The notes beneath the pieces were generated by a model. The model made no database searches, was not told where the DNA came from, and saw nothing but the letters and a program-made list of their open reading frames with translations. 64,000 bases of DNA, taken from assembly GCF_010727475.1 (NCBI RefSeq), contig NZ_AP022567.1:6200001-6264000 (forward strand), written 5' to 3'. Below are positions 16,781 to 25,627 of this stretch, piece after piece (position 1 is the first letter of the stretch; each line of letters begins with the position of its first letter). This stretch comes from Mycolicibacterium mageritense. GTDB lineage: Bacteria; Actinomycetota; Actinomycetes; Mycobacteriales; Mycobacteriaceae. The position numbers and the translations under genes were made by a program.

Positions 16781-16803
16781 TGGGGACAGGCAAGGTGGCA
16801 ACT

Positions 16804-18135
16804 ATGACCAGGCTCGATTCCGTCGAGAGGGCGATAGCCGACATCGCGGCGGGCAAGGCTGTTGTCGTCATTGACGACGAGGACCGCGAAAACGAGGGCG
16901 ATCTCATCTTCGCGGCCGAAAAGGCCACACCCGAGCTGGTCGCGTTCATGGTGCGTTACACGTCGGGGTATCTGTGCGTGCCGCTCGACGGCGAGATCTG
17001 CGACCGGCTGGGCCTGTTGCCGATGTACGCGGTCAACCAGGACAAGCACGGTACCGCATACACCGTCACCGTCGACGCGAAAAAGGATGTGGGAACGGGC
17101 ATCTCGGCATCCGATCGCGCGACCACCATGCGCGCCCTCGCCGATCCCGGTTCGATCGCCGACGACTTCACCAAGCCCGGTCACGTTGTTCCCCTGCGCG
17201 CCAAGGACGGTGGGGTGCTGCGCAGGCCCGGGCACACCGAGGCCGCGGTGGACCTGGCTCGGCTCGCCGGGTTGCAGCCCGCGGGCGCGATCTGCGAGAT
17301 CGTCAGCCAGAAGGACGAAGGCGCCATGGCGCAGACCGATGAGCTGCGGGTCTTCGCCGACGACCATGACCTCGCGCTCATCTCGATCGCTGACCTGATC
17401 GAGTGGCGCCGCAAGCACGAGAAGCACATCGAACGCATCGCCGAGGCGCGGATCCCGACGCGGCACGGCGAATTCCGCGCGGTCGGCTACAAGAGCATCT
17501 ACGAGGACGTCGAGCACGTCGCACTGGTGCGCGGCGAGATCGCCGGACCGCACAGCGACGGCGACGATGTCCTGGTGCGCGTGCACTCCGAGTGCCTCAC
17601 GGGCGACGTGTTCGGATCCCGGCGGTGCGACTGCGGTCCGCAACTCGATGCCGCAATGGCCATGGTGGCCAAGGAAGGCCGTGGCGTGGTGCTCTACATG
17701 CGCGGGCACGAGGGCCGCGGTATCGGCCTGATGCACAAACTGCAGGCCTATCAGTTGCAGGATGCCGGCGAGGACACCGTCGACGCCAATCTCAAACTCG
17801 GCCTGCCCGCCGATGCGCGGGATTACGGCATCGGCGCCCAGATCCTGGTGGATCTCGGCATCCGGTCCATGCGCCTGCTCACCAACAATCCCGCCAAGCG
17901 CGTGGGTCTGGACGGTTACGGCCTGCACATCATCGAGCGGGTTCCGTTGCCCGTGCGCGCCAACGCCGAGAACATCCGCTACCTGATGACCAAGCGCGAC
18001 CGCATGGGCCACGATCTGGCCGGGCTCGACGACTACGACGAAGCGGTGAACATGGACGATTACGACGAGGCCGCGTATCTGCTCGGCGATCGCAGGCCCG
18101 CGAGTGCGACCGATGCGGGAGAGGCGCACCAATGA
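16804..18135 (+). CDS. ribBA: Bifunctional DHBP synthase/GTP cyclohydrolase II
   Basis: The 443-residue enzyme catalyses both entry steps of riboflavin synthesis. Residues 1-about 200 are the RibB part (VIDDEDRENEGDL, YTSGYLC, RPGHTEAAVDL). Residues about 208-410 are the RibA part, with a zinc site in SECLTGDVFGSRRCDCG and the catalytic segment RGHEGRGIGL. The ATG at 16804 matches the usual mycobacterial N-terminus (MTRLDSVERA) and has AAGGTGG just upstream; a GTG at 16795 is in frame. It is called ribA2 in M. tuberculosis. The stop overlaps ribH by 4 bp. Confidence 0.95.
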   Translation: MTRLDSVERAIADIAAGKAVVVIDDEDRENEGDLIFAAEKATPELVAFMVRYTSGYLCVPLDGEICDRLGLLPMYAVNQDKHGTAYTVTVDAKKDVGTGISASDRATTMRALADPGSIADDFTKPGHVVPLRAKDGGVLRRPGHTEAAVDLARLAGLQPAGAICEIVSQKDEGAMAQTDELRVFADDHDLALISIADLIEWRRKHEKHIERIAEARIPTRHGEFRAVGYKSIYEDVEHVALVRGEIAGPHSDGDDVLVRVHSECLTGDVFGSRRCDCGPQLDAAMAMVAKEGRGVVLYMRGHEGRGIGLMHKLQAYQLQDAGEDTVDANLKLGLPADARDYGIGAQILVDLGIRSMRLLTNNPAKRVGLDGYGLHIIERVPLPVRANAENIRYLMTKRDRMGHDLAGLDDYDEAVNMDDYDEAAYLLGDRRPASATDAGEAHQ

Positions 18136-18614
18136 GTGGAGGCGCAGGCGTTCCTGATCTGCCCCAACTCGACGCATCGGATCTCACACTCGGCATCGTC
18201 TGCAGCACCTGGCACAGCACGGTGTGTGACGCGCTGCTGGCGGGGGCACGCAAGGTGGCCGCTGACGCGGGCATCGCCGAGCCCACGGTGGTGCGCGTGC
18301 TCGGTGCGATCGAAATCCCGGTCGTGGCGCAGGCTTTGGCAGAGACCCATGATGCCGTGGTGGCGCTCGGCGTGGTGATCCGCGGCGAGACACCGCATTT
18401 CGACTATGTGTGTGACGCCGTCACGCAAGGGCTCACACGGGTGTCACTGGACGCGTCCACTCCGGTGGCCAACGGTGTGCTGACCACCAACACCGAGCAG
18501 CAAGCGCTGGCCCGGGCCGGGCTGCCCACCTCGAGCGAGGACAAGGGTGCGCAGGCCGCCGCGGCGGCGTTGTCCACGGCCCTGACGTTGCGCGACCTGC
18601 GCAGCCGGGTGTGA
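18132..18614 (+). CDS. ribH: 6,7-dimethyl-8-ribityllumazine synthase
   Basis: The 160-residue lumazine synthase condenses the RibBA and RibD products to the riboflavin precursor and forms icosahedral or pentameric assemblies. Family signatures are IVCSTWHSTVCDALL, the substrate loop VLGAIEIP, GVVIRGETPHFDYVCDAV with the catalytic His, and NGVLTTNTEQQA. It overlaps ribBA (ATGA) and the next gene (GTGA), so the whole ribBA-ribH-PH unit is probably co-translated. Confidence 0.95.
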   Translation: MSGGAGVPDLPQLDASDLTLGIVCSTWHSTVCDALLAGARKVAADAGIAEPTVVRVLGAIEIPVVAQALAETHDAVVALGVVIRGETPHFDYVCDAVTQGLTRVSLDASTPVANGVLTTNTEQQALARAGLPTSSEDKGAQAAAAALSTALTLRDLRSRV

Positions 18615-19075
18615 CCGCGCGTATGGCCGAAAGAGCTTGGGACATCGAGATCCGGCCTTACCGCACCCCGATCTTCGCGTATGGCGCGGCGGCGATCATC
18701 GTGGCGCTGCACGTCACGGTCGGCGCGTTGTTGAAGATCAAGTCCACGGGCGTGGTGTTCCAGACGGCCGATCAGGTGGCCATCGCGCTGCTGGGGGTGA
18801 TCATCGCGGGTGCGGTGCTGATGTTCGCCAGGCCGCGATTGCGGATCGGCGCCGCAGGCGTGTCGGTGCGAAATCTGTTCGGATACCGGCTGATTCCGTG
18901 GAGCGACGTCGTGGGGCTCTCGTTCCCGCGCGGTGCCCGCTGGGCCCGCGTCGACCTGCCCGACGACGAGTACATCCCGGTGATGGCGATTCAGGCGATC
19001 GACAAGGAGCGGGCCGTCGACGCGATGGACCGTGCGCGTCAGCTGCTCGACCGCTACCGTCGGGGCCTCAGCTGA
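18611..19075 (+). CDS. Small membrane protein with bacterial PH-like domain
   Basis: The 154-residue protein has two membrane helices (about 22-44 and 55-73) followed by a PH-like domain with RLRIGAAGVSVRNLFGYRLIPWSDVVGL, broken here only by its natural turn residues. The same gene sits after ribH in M. tuberculosis (Rv1417 as I remember it); function is unknown. The GTG start overlaps the ribH stop; an ATG at 18623 is an alternative. The 3' end overlaps the convergent GNAT gene by 8 bp. Confidence 0.75.
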   Translation: MTARMAERAWDIEIRPYRTPIFAYGAAAIIVALHVTVGALLKIKSTGVVFQTADQVAIALLGVIIAGAVLMFARPRLRIGAAGVSVRNLFGYRLIPWSDVVGLSFPRGARWARVDLPDDEYIPVMAIQAIDKERAVDAMDRARQLLDRYRRGLS

Positions 19076-19541
19076 CAGTCAGCACCATCGCCAATTCCGG
19101 TTGGGATCCGGGTGTTTCGACGCCCGACACCGTGAACCCCATACTCTCGTAGACGCCGCGGGCCACGGTGTTGCCGGTGGCGACCCGGAGCCGCACGGTG
19201 TGGGCACTGCGCCGCCGGGCCCACTCGACGGCGGCGTCGATCAGCAGTCGGGCCAGCCCGAATCCGCGCGCGGCGGGGTCGAGCCACAGTGAGTAGAGGT
19301 AGACCGTGTCGCGGCTTTCCGGTTGGGCGGCGATCAGCCCGACCGGCCGCTCCCGCAGGAATGCCGCGAACTGGGCGTGCTCGCGCAGTCGGCGCCGCCA
19401 CTGCGCGGCCGTGAACGCCGATTCCTGACGGTATTGCGGATCGCGGGGGCCCAGCGAATCGGCAAGGGCACGCAGTCGAATCGCGCAGAACAGTCGCCAG
19501 TCGGCCTCGGTGAGCCGTCTCACCTGTGCGGTGTCGGTCAA
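19068..19541 (-). CDS. GNAT-family N-acetyltransferase
   Basis: The 157-residue protein has the GNAT fold. It begins VRRLTEADWRLFCAIRLRAL, has the acetyl-CoA region LWLDPAARGFGLARLLIDAA (motif A, Q/RxxGxG/A type), and ends with ARGVYESMGF. The substrate is unknown. The start is uncertain: a TTG at 19541 overlaps the ggt stop (TTGA) and would couple translation, while a GTG at 19523 gives a protein six residues shorter. It lies downstream of ggt on the same strand. Confidence 0.8.
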   Translation of the reverse strand: MTDTAQVRRLTEADWRLFCAIRLRALADSLGPRDPQYRQESAFTAAQWRRRLREHAQFAAFLRERPVGLIAAQPESRDTVYLYSLWLDPAARGFGLARLLIDAAVEWARRRSAHTVRLRVATGNTVARGVYESMGFTVSGVETPGSQPELAMVLTVS

Positions 19542-21493
19542 GCGGGGTCGCCCATCACCAATCCCTCGCGGCGCGGGTCGGCGCCCCCGGACCAGCCCTC
19601 GGGTGGGGTGCGCACAATCGCTGAAAGGCCGCTGGACTGGTCGGAGAGGTTGACGCGGTGACCGAGCTTCCGGAGGCCCTGGACGAGCGGATCGTGCGCG
19701 CCGTCGTCGGACGTGTCGATGACGGGATGCTCGCCGCCGACGTTGGTGTCGGGCGTGTTGGCCGCGCCGAAATCGACCATGGAGACGGCCTGCTGCGGAT
19801 CCAGCCCCCAATCCACTATGCCGACAATCGTTTTGACCACGAACTGAATGATGACAGATCCGCCGGGGGAGCCGAGCACCGCGAATAGCGGGCCCCTTGC
19901 GCCGGGGGGCGCGCCTGCCGGCGCGTCGAAGAGGAGGGTGGGTGCCATGGTGCTGCGCGGCCGCTTGCCCGGTTCGACCCGGTTGGCCACGGGCGTGCCC
20001 TGCGGGCTGACCGGCTCCGCGGCGAAGTCGGTGAGCTGGTTGTTCAGCACAAAGCCGTCGACCATGTGGAACGAGCCGAAGGCTGACTCGACCGTGGTGG
20101 TCAGGGCGGCCGCGTTGCCGTAGCTGTCGACGATGCTGATGTGGCTGGTGCCGTGCTCCGGTAGATCAGGCGCGGTGACCGGTGGCCCGAACGCGCCGGG
20201 CTGCGCGGTGCCCATGGTGTGCTGTTCGGAGATCAACGCGGCGCGACCGGTCAGGTAGGCGCTGCCGAGCAGGGTATCGGGCGAGCCGCCGGGCAGCGGG
20301 ACGAAGTCGGTGTCGGCGACATACCGGTCGCGGTCGGCGTAGGCGAGCCGTTCGGCCTCGGCGACGAGATGGACGCCCATGACGTCGGGCCGCCCGCCGT
20401 TGCGGTCGAGGTCGTCCGGTCGATGGTCGCTCATGACGAAATGCTCGAGCACGCCCAGCGTCGCGGCGACCGCGATGCCGCCGGAGGATGGTGGCGGCAT
20501 GCCACAGACTTCCCGGCCGCGGTACGTGGTGCACAGTGGTTCGCGTTGCTTGACGGTGTATCCGGCGAGATCCTGTTCGGTCATCAGGCTCGGCGTACGG
20601 TCACCGGTGGTGTCGGCCGCCGCAGCCACGATCGCCTTGGCGATGTCACCGCTGTAGAACGCCTGGGCCCCGTCGGATGCGATGGCGCTCAACGTCTTCG
20701 AATAAGCCGGGTTGGTCACGCGGGTGCCCACCGCTTTGGGGCTGCCGTCCGGGTTCAGGAAGTAGGCCGCCGCGGCCGGGTCGACCTTGAGCTGCGGCGC
20801 GGCGTCGGCGATGGCCGAAGCCAGCCGCGGGCTGATGTCGAAGCCCCGGTCGGCCATCGAGACAGCCGGACCGAACAGCTCGTTCCAGGTTTTCTTGCCG
20901 AACTGCCGGTGCACGTCGTCGAGCAGTCGGACGATGCCGGGCACCCCGATCGAGCGGCCCGAAGCCCTGGCATCGGGCTTGGGCTTGTTGTGGTCGGTGT
21001 CGGAGATCCAGCGCAGGTAGTTCTCGGTGGCCGCGGCCGGGGCGGTCTCGCGACCGTCGTAGGCGCGCACGGCGCCGGCGGCCGCGTCGTAATACAGCAG
21101 GAAGCCGCCCCCGCCGATGCCCGAGGCTTGCGGCTCGACCAGTCCCAGCACGGCCTGCGCGGTCACCAGGGCGTCGGCGGCCGTGCCGCCGTCCCGCAGC
21201 ACCCGGCACGCCGCTTCGGTGGCCAGTGGGTTGGCGGTGGCCACCGCGTACTTTCCGGTGTGCACCGCGGTCATGTCGCTGCGGTAGCCCGTCGCGACCT
21301 CGGGGTGGATCGACAGATCGCGGGTCGTCGTCGGTGCCGCCGCGGCGGGCGGTGCGGACGTCTTGGGTGACGGGGTGCCGTTGGACGCGATCTCGCACGC
21401 GCCCGGCGCCGTGGTGGCGCGCCGCTGTCCGTCGTCGCCGCATCCGGCAAGGATCAGCGCGACGCCACTGAGCAGGGCGATGACCGATCGCAT
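19538..21493 (-). CDS. ggt: Gamma-glutamyltransferase, lipoprotein
   Basis: The 651-residue precursor has a lipoprotein signal ending ILAGC (Cys18). It then has the full GGT fold, which self-cleaves before the nucleophile Thr449 in EHGTSHISIVD. Other conserved parts are GGTAADA, the GIGGGGF segment, the substrate arginine region YDGRETAP and PGGSVIIQFV. It cleaves gamma-glutamyl bonds of glutathione-like substrates outside the membrane. The ATG at 21493 gives the best signal peptide; a GTG at 21505 adds four residues. The frame happens to stay open far upstream, antisense to uvrC, but that is not gene. Confidence 0.92.
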   Translation of the reverse strand: MRSVIALLSGVALILAGCGDDGQRRATTAPGACEIASNGTPSPKTSAPPAAAAPTTTRDLSIHPEVATGYRSDMTAVHTGKYAVATANPLATEAACRVLRDGGTAADALVTAQAVLGLVEPQASGIGGGGFLLYYDAAAGAVRAYDGRETAPAAATENYLRWISDTDHNKPKPDARASGRSIGVPGIVRLLDDVHRQFGKKTWNELFGPAVSMADRGFDISPRLASAIADAAPQLKVDPAAAAYFLNPDGSPKAVGTRVTNPAYSKTLSAIASDGAQAFYSGDIAKAIVAAAADTTGDRTPSLMTEQDLAGYTVKQREPLCTTYRGREVCGMPPPSSGGIAVAATLGVLEHFVMSDHRPDDLDRNGGRPDVMGVHLVAEAERLAYADRDRYVADTDFVPLPGGSPDTLLGSAYLTGRAALISEQHTMGTAQPGAFGPPVTAPDLPEHGTSHISIVDSYGNAAALTTTVESAFGSFHMVDGFVLNNQLTDFAAEPVSPQGTPVANRVEPGKRPRSTMAPTLLFDAPAGAPPGARGPLFAVLGSPGGSVIIQFVVKTIVGIVDWGLDPQQAVSMVDFGAANTPDTNVGGEHPVIDTSDDGAHDPLVQGLRKLGHRVNLSDQSSGLSAIVRTPPEGWSGGADPRREGLVMGDPA

Positions 21494-21549
21494 GGACGTC
21501 CTCACCCGCACCCCTCCGACGGTAGCCGAGATCGGTCGGATCGCGGCAG

Positions 21550-21555
21550 TAACCT
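21550..21555 (+). promoter_or_regulatory. -10 element, predicted leaderless promoter of uvrC
   Basis: TAACCT is followed by GGAAACC (7 nt) and the GTG at 21563, predicting a leaderless mRNA for the uvrC-rapZ-cuvA-whiA group. Confidence 0.55.
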
Positions 21556-21562
21556 GGAAACC

Positions 21563-23587
21563 GTGCCCGATCCAGCGACGTATCGCCCGGCGCCCGGATC
21601 GATTCCGGTGGAGCCCGGCGTCTACCGCTTCCGCGACCCTCACGGCAGGGTCATCTACGTCGGTAAAGCCAAGAGTCTGCGCAGCAGGCTGACTTCGTAC
21701 TTCGCCGACATCGCCGGCCTGGCGCCGCGCACCAGGCAGATGGTGACGACTGCGGGCAGCGTCGAGTGGACGGTGGTCGGCACCGAAGTCGAGGCGCTGC
21801 AGCTGGAGTACAACTGGATCAAGGAGTTCGATCCTCGGTTCAACATCCGGTATCGCGACGACAAGTCCTACCCGGTGCTGGCGGTCACCCTCAACGAGGA
21901 GTACCCGCGGCTCATGGTCTATCGCGGGCCACGCCGCAAGGGGGTGCGGTACTTCGGGCCGTACTCGCACGCGTGGGCCATCCGCGAGACGCTCGACCTG
22001 CTCACCCGGGTGTTTCCGGCGCGGACGTGTTCGGCGGGAGTATTCAAGCGGCACAGGCAGATCGACCGGCCGTGCCTGTTGGGCTACATCGACAAGTGCT
22101 CGGCGCCGTGCGTCGGTCGGGTCACCGCGGCCGAGCATCGCGAGATCGTGCTGGACTTCTGTGACTTCCTCGCAGGCAAGACCGACCGGCTGGTCCGCGA
22201 CATGGAGCAGCAGATGGCCGCGGCCGCCGAGGAACTCGATTTCGAACGGGCGGCGCGGCTGCGGGACAACATCTCCGCGCTCAAACGAGCGCTCGAGAAG
22301 CAGGCCGTCGTGTTCGGTGACGGCACCGACGCCGACGTGGTGGCCTTCGCCGACGACGAGCTCGAGGCAGCGGTGCAGGTGTTCCACGTGCGTGGCGGGC
22401 GAGTCCGCGGCCAGCGTGGCTGGATCGTCGAAAAGTCGGGTGACCCAGAACAATCCGGCCAGGAACAGCTGGTCGAGCAGTTCCTCACCCAGTTCTACGG
22501 CGACCAGGCCGAGCTCGACGGGGCTGCCGACGAGGCGACCAATCCCGTGCCGCGCGAGGTGCTTGTCCCGGTGTTGCCGCCCAACGCCGACCAGCTGGCG
22601 ACCTGGCTGAGCGGGCTGCGGGGTTCGCGGGTGAGCCTGCGGGTTCCGGTGCGCGGCGACAAGCGCGCGCTGGCCGAGACCGTCGGGCGCAACGCGCAGG
22701 AGGCACTCGCGCAGCACAAACTCAAGCGCGCCGGCGACTTTAACGCGAGATCGGAAGCCCTGCAGAGCATTCAGGACGGTCTGGGCCTGGCCGATGCCCC
22801 GCTGCGCATCGAATGCGTCGACATCAGCCACGTGCAGGGCACCGACGTGGTGGCCTCCCTGGTGGTGTTCGAGGACGGGCTGCCGCGTAAGTCCGACTAC
22901 CGGCACTACGCCATCCGGGAGGCGGCCGGCGAAGGCCGGTCCGACGATGTGGCCTCGATCGCAGAGGTGACCCGGCGGAGATTTCTGCGACACGTCGCCG
23001 ATGCGCAGCCGGACCCGGCGGCCGAGCAGCGTCCGCGACGGTTCGCCTATCCACCGAACCTGTTCGTGGTGGACGGTGGCGCACCCCAGGTCAACGCCGC
23101 TGCGACGGTGCTCGAGGAACTCGGGGTCGACGATGTCGCGGTGATCGGGTTGGCCAAACGCCTCGAGGAGGTGTGGGTGCCCGGTGAGCCCGATCCGGTG
23201 ATCTTCCCGCGCAACAGTGAAGGGTTGTACCTGTTGCAGCGCGTGCGTGACGAGGCGCACCGGTTCGCCATCTCGTATCACCGCAGCAAGCGCTCGAAAC
23301 GCATGACCGCTTCGGCGCTGGACTCGGTGCGCGGCTTGGGGGAGCACCGGCGCAAGGCGTTGGTCACCCACTTCGGATCGGTGGCACGGCTCAAGGAGGC
23401 GACGGTCGAGGAGATCACCGCGTTGCCCGGAATCGGGGTGGCGACTGCCAAGGCCGTGTTGCAGGCGCTGACCGGCGAGCCGCAGACCGAGCCCGGCACC
23501 GAGCCGCCGGCCGAACCGGGCGGTCAGGCGCCGGATTCGGAAGCGTCGGAATCGGTAATCAACGATGATCAACGCACGGGGTCGTGA
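21563..23587 (+). CDS. uvrC: UvrABC excinuclease subunit C
   Basis: The 674-residue nuclease makes both cuts around bulky DNA lesions after loading by UvrB. In order it has the GIY-YIG nuclease (about 15-95, GVYRFRDPHGRVIYVGKAKS), a Cys cluster (CSAGVFKRHRQIDRPCLLGY), the UVR domain (about 210-245), the RNase H-like nuclease (IECVDISHVQGTDVV and VVDGGAPQV), and tandem helix-hairpin-helix motifs (GLGEHRRKALVTHFGS, LPGIGVATA). A proline- and glutamate-rich tail follows. Length is normal. The GTG start is fixed by the upstream -10. rapZ follows after 46 bp. Confidence 0.95.
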   Translation: MPDPATYRPAPGSIPVEPGVYRFRDPHGRVIYVGKAKSLRSRLTSYFADIAGLAPRTRQMVTTAGSVEWTVVGTEVEALQLEYNWIKEFDPRFNIRYRDDKSYPVLAVTLNEEYPRLMVYRGPRRKGVRYFGPYSHAWAIRETLDLLTRVFPARTCSAGVFKRHRQIDRPCLLGYIDKCSAPCVGRVTAAEHREIVLDFCDFLAGKTDRLVRDMEQQMAAAAEELDFERAARLRDNISALKRALEKQAVVFGDGTDADVVAFADDELEAAVQVFHVRGGRVRGQRGWIVEKSGDPEQSGQEQLVEQFLTQFYGDQAELDGAADEATNPVPREVLVPVLPPNADQLATWLSGLRGSRVSLRVPVRGDKRALAETVGRNAQEALAQHKLKRAGDFNARSEALQSIQDGLGLADAPLRIECVDISHVQGTDVVASLVVFEDGLPRKSDYRHYAIREAAGEGRSDDVASIAEVTRRRFLRHVADAQPDPAAEQRPRRFAYPPNLFVVDGGAPQVNAAATVLEELGVDDVAVIGLAKRLEEVWVPGEPDPVIFPRNSEGLYLLQRVRDEAHRFAISYHRSKRSKRMTASALDSVRGLGEHRRKALVTHFGSVARLKEATVEEITALPGIGVATAKAVLQALTGEPQTEPGTEPPAEPGGQAPDSEASESVINDDQRTGS

Positions 23588-23633
23588 TGACAGGGTCGGG
23601 AGTGAGCGTTAGTGGACGTCAGGCGGTTGTGAC

Positions 23634-24542
23634 ATGACCGGACAATTGCATGACGACAACCCGGACCCGGATGCGCCGTCGGGCATCGACGTCGTCCTGG
23701 TGACCGGTTTGTCGGGCGCGGGCCGGGGGACCGCGGCCAAGGTGCTTGAGGATCTGGGCTGGTATGTCGCCGACAACCTGCCGCCGGAGCTGATCGCCCG
23801 GATGGTCGAGCTGGGCTTGGCCGCCGGTTCGCAGATCACCCAGCTCGCCGTGGTGATGGATGTGCGGTCGCGTGGCTTCACGGGCGACCTGGACTGGGTT
23901 CGCAACGAGCTCGCCGCGCGGGGTATCACGCCGCGCGTGCTGTTCCTCGAGGCGTCCGACGACATCCTGGTGCGCAGGTATGAGCAGAACCGCCGCAGCC
24001 ACCCGCTGCAGGGCAATCAGACCCTGGCCGAGGGGATTGCCGCCGAACGCGCGATGCTGGCGCCGATCCGGGCCGTGGCCGATCTGGTCATCGACACCTC
24101 CACGCTGCCGGTGCCGGCCCTGCGCGGGAGCATCGAACGGGCCTTCGGCAACGAGACCGTGGCGCACACCAACGTCACAGTGGAGTCGTTCGGCTACAAG
24201 TACGGGCTGCCGATGGATGCCGACACGGTGATGGATGTGCGATTCCTGCCCAACCCGCACTGGGTCGACGAACTGCGCCCGCACACCGGCCAGCACCCTG
24301 GCGTGCGTGACTACGTGCTGGGGCAACCAGGTGCCGTCGATTTCGTCGACACCTACCATCGGCTGTTGGACGTCGTCATCGACGGATACCGCCGGGAGGG
24401 GAAGCGCTATATGACTGTCGCCATCGGCTGCACCGGTGGTAAGCATCGCAGTGTCGCGATCGCCGAGGCACTCGCCGAGCGGTTGCAGCACGGTGACGGA
24501 CTGACGGTGCGGGTGCTGCACCGGGATCTGGGTCGCGAATGA
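23634..24542 (+). CDS. rapZ: RapZ/YvcJ-family nucleotide-binding protein with altered Walker A
   Basis: The 302-residue protein has the RapZ layout: an N-terminal P-loop domain (about 18-170) and a C-terminal domain with SFGYKYGLPMDADTVMDVRFLPNP and the IGCTGGKHRSVAIAE phosphate-binding loop. The P-loop reads GLSGAGRGT (25-33), so the invariant lysine is Arg31 and the next Ser is Gly32; I recall the same change in M. tuberculosis Rv1421. In other bacteria RapZ senses glucosamine-6-phosphate and controls cell-wall precursor synthesis. It overlaps cuvA by 4 bp in the widespread rapZ-yvcK-whiA cluster. Confidence 0.9.
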   Translation: MTGQLHDDNPDPDAPSGIDVVLVTGLSGAGRGTAAKVLEDLGWYVADNLPPELIARMVELGLAAGSQITQLAVVMDVRSRGFTGDLDWVRNELAARGITPRVLFLEASDDILVRRYEQNRRSHPLQGNQTLAEGIAAERAMLAPIRAVADLVIDTSTLPVPALRGSIERAFGNETVAHTNVTVESFGYKYGLPMDADTVMDVRFLPNPHWVDELRPHTGQHPGVRDYVLGQPGAVDFVDTYHRLLDVVIDGYRREGKRYMTVAIGCTGGKHRSVAIAEALAERLQHGDGLTVRVLHRDLGRE

Positions 24543-25627
24543 CGCCGGCACGCGAGGACGACAATTCACCCAAGCGCATCGTCGCCCTCGGCGGGGGGCA
24601 CGGGCTCTATGCCACGCTGTCGGCGGCGCGCCGGCTCACGCCGCACGTGACCGCGGTGGTCACCGTCGCCGACGACGGCGGTTCGTCGGGGCGGCTGCGT
24701 GGCGAGCTCGACGTGGTGCCCCCGGGCGATCTGCGAATGGCGCTGGCGGCGTTGGCATCTGACAGTCCGCATGGCCGGCTGTGGGCGACCATCATTCAGC
24801 ATCGGTTCAGCGGCAGCGGCGCGTTGGCCGGCCATCCCATCGGCAACTTGATGCTGGCAGGGCTCAACGAGGTGCTGGCCGATCCGGTGGCCGCGCTCGA
24901 CGAACTCGGCCGGATCCTGGGTGTCAAGGGCCGGGTGCTGCCGATGTGCCCCATCGCGCTGCAGATCGAGGCCGACGTCGCAGGCCTGGAGTCCGACCCG
25001 AGGATGAGCCGCGTGATCCGCGGCCAGGTGGCCATCGCGACCACTCCCGGCAAGGTGCGGCGCGTGCGGTTGCTTCCCGCCAATCCGCCTGCCACGCGGC
25101 AGGCGGTCGAGGCGATCATGGCCGCGGACCTGGTGGTGCTCGGTCCCGGGTCGTGGTTCACCAGTGTGATCCCGCACGTCCTGGTGCCCGAACTCGCGGC
25201 GGCCCTCAAGCACACGCCCGCGCGACGTGCGCTGGTGCTCAACCTCGCGGCCGAACCCGGGGAGACCGCGGGCTTCTCGTCCGAGCGGCACATCCACGTG
25301 TTGGCCCAGCATGCGCCCGACTTCACGGTGCATGACATCATCGTGGACGCCAGCTGCGTGCCCAGCGACCGGGAACGTGAGCAGCTCATTCGTACCGCGA
25401 ACATCCTGCAGGCTCAGGTCGAGTTTGCTGACGTGTCCCGACCTGGTACACCTTTACATGACCCGGCGAGGTTGGCCGCGGCCTTGGAAGGCGTCCGGTT
25501 GCGGGCCGCGGTACCCGGCCGCGCGGCGCAGGAGCCCACCGTTCCTACGCCCGCGGCCACGTCGGTTGACGTCGGGTATCAGGAGCCGACACCGAACAGA
25601 TCGAGAGGGGACGATCCGTGGCGATGA
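24539..25627 (+). CDS. cuvA: CuvA/YvcK, 2-phospho-L-lactate transferase-like protein
   Basis: The 362-residue protein belongs to the CofD-like YvcK family. Its N-terminus reads RIVALGGGHGLYATL, followed by VTVADDGGSSGRLR, HPIGNLMLAGL, GPGSWFTSVIPHVLVP and NLAAEPGETAGFS. YvcK binds UDP-sugars and is needed for normal cell shape and carbon use; the mycobacterial protein (CuvA) is tied to polar growth and is phosphorylated. The C-terminal about 50 residues are proline- and threonine-rich and probably disordered, where regulation by kinases is known in the family. The gene overlaps both neighbours (rapZ by 4 bp, whiA by 10 bp). Confidence 0.92.
   Translation: MTPAREDDNSPKRIVALGGGHGLYATLSAARRLTPHVTAVVTVADDGGSSGRLRGELDVVPPGDLRMALAALASDSPHGRLWATIIQHRFSGSGALAGHPIGNLMLAGLNEVLADPVAALDELGRILGVKGRVLPMCPIALQIEADVAGLESDPRMSRVIRGQVAIATTPGKVRRVRLLPANPPATRQAVEAIMAADLVVLGPGSWFTSVIPHVLVPELAAALKHTPARRALVLNLAAEPGETAGFSSERHIHVLAQHAPDFTVHDIIVDASCVPSDREREQLIRTANILQAQVEFADVSRPGTPLHDPARLAAALEGVRLRAAVPGRAAQEPTVPTPAATSVDVGYQEPTPNRSRGDDPWR

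Noticed and set aside
21494..23572. Very long minus-strand open frame upstream of ggt, antisense to uvrC
   Set aside because: It is explained by GC-rich codon bias on the uvrC antisense strand; its translation has no domain features, and ggt has a clear lipoprotein start at 21493.
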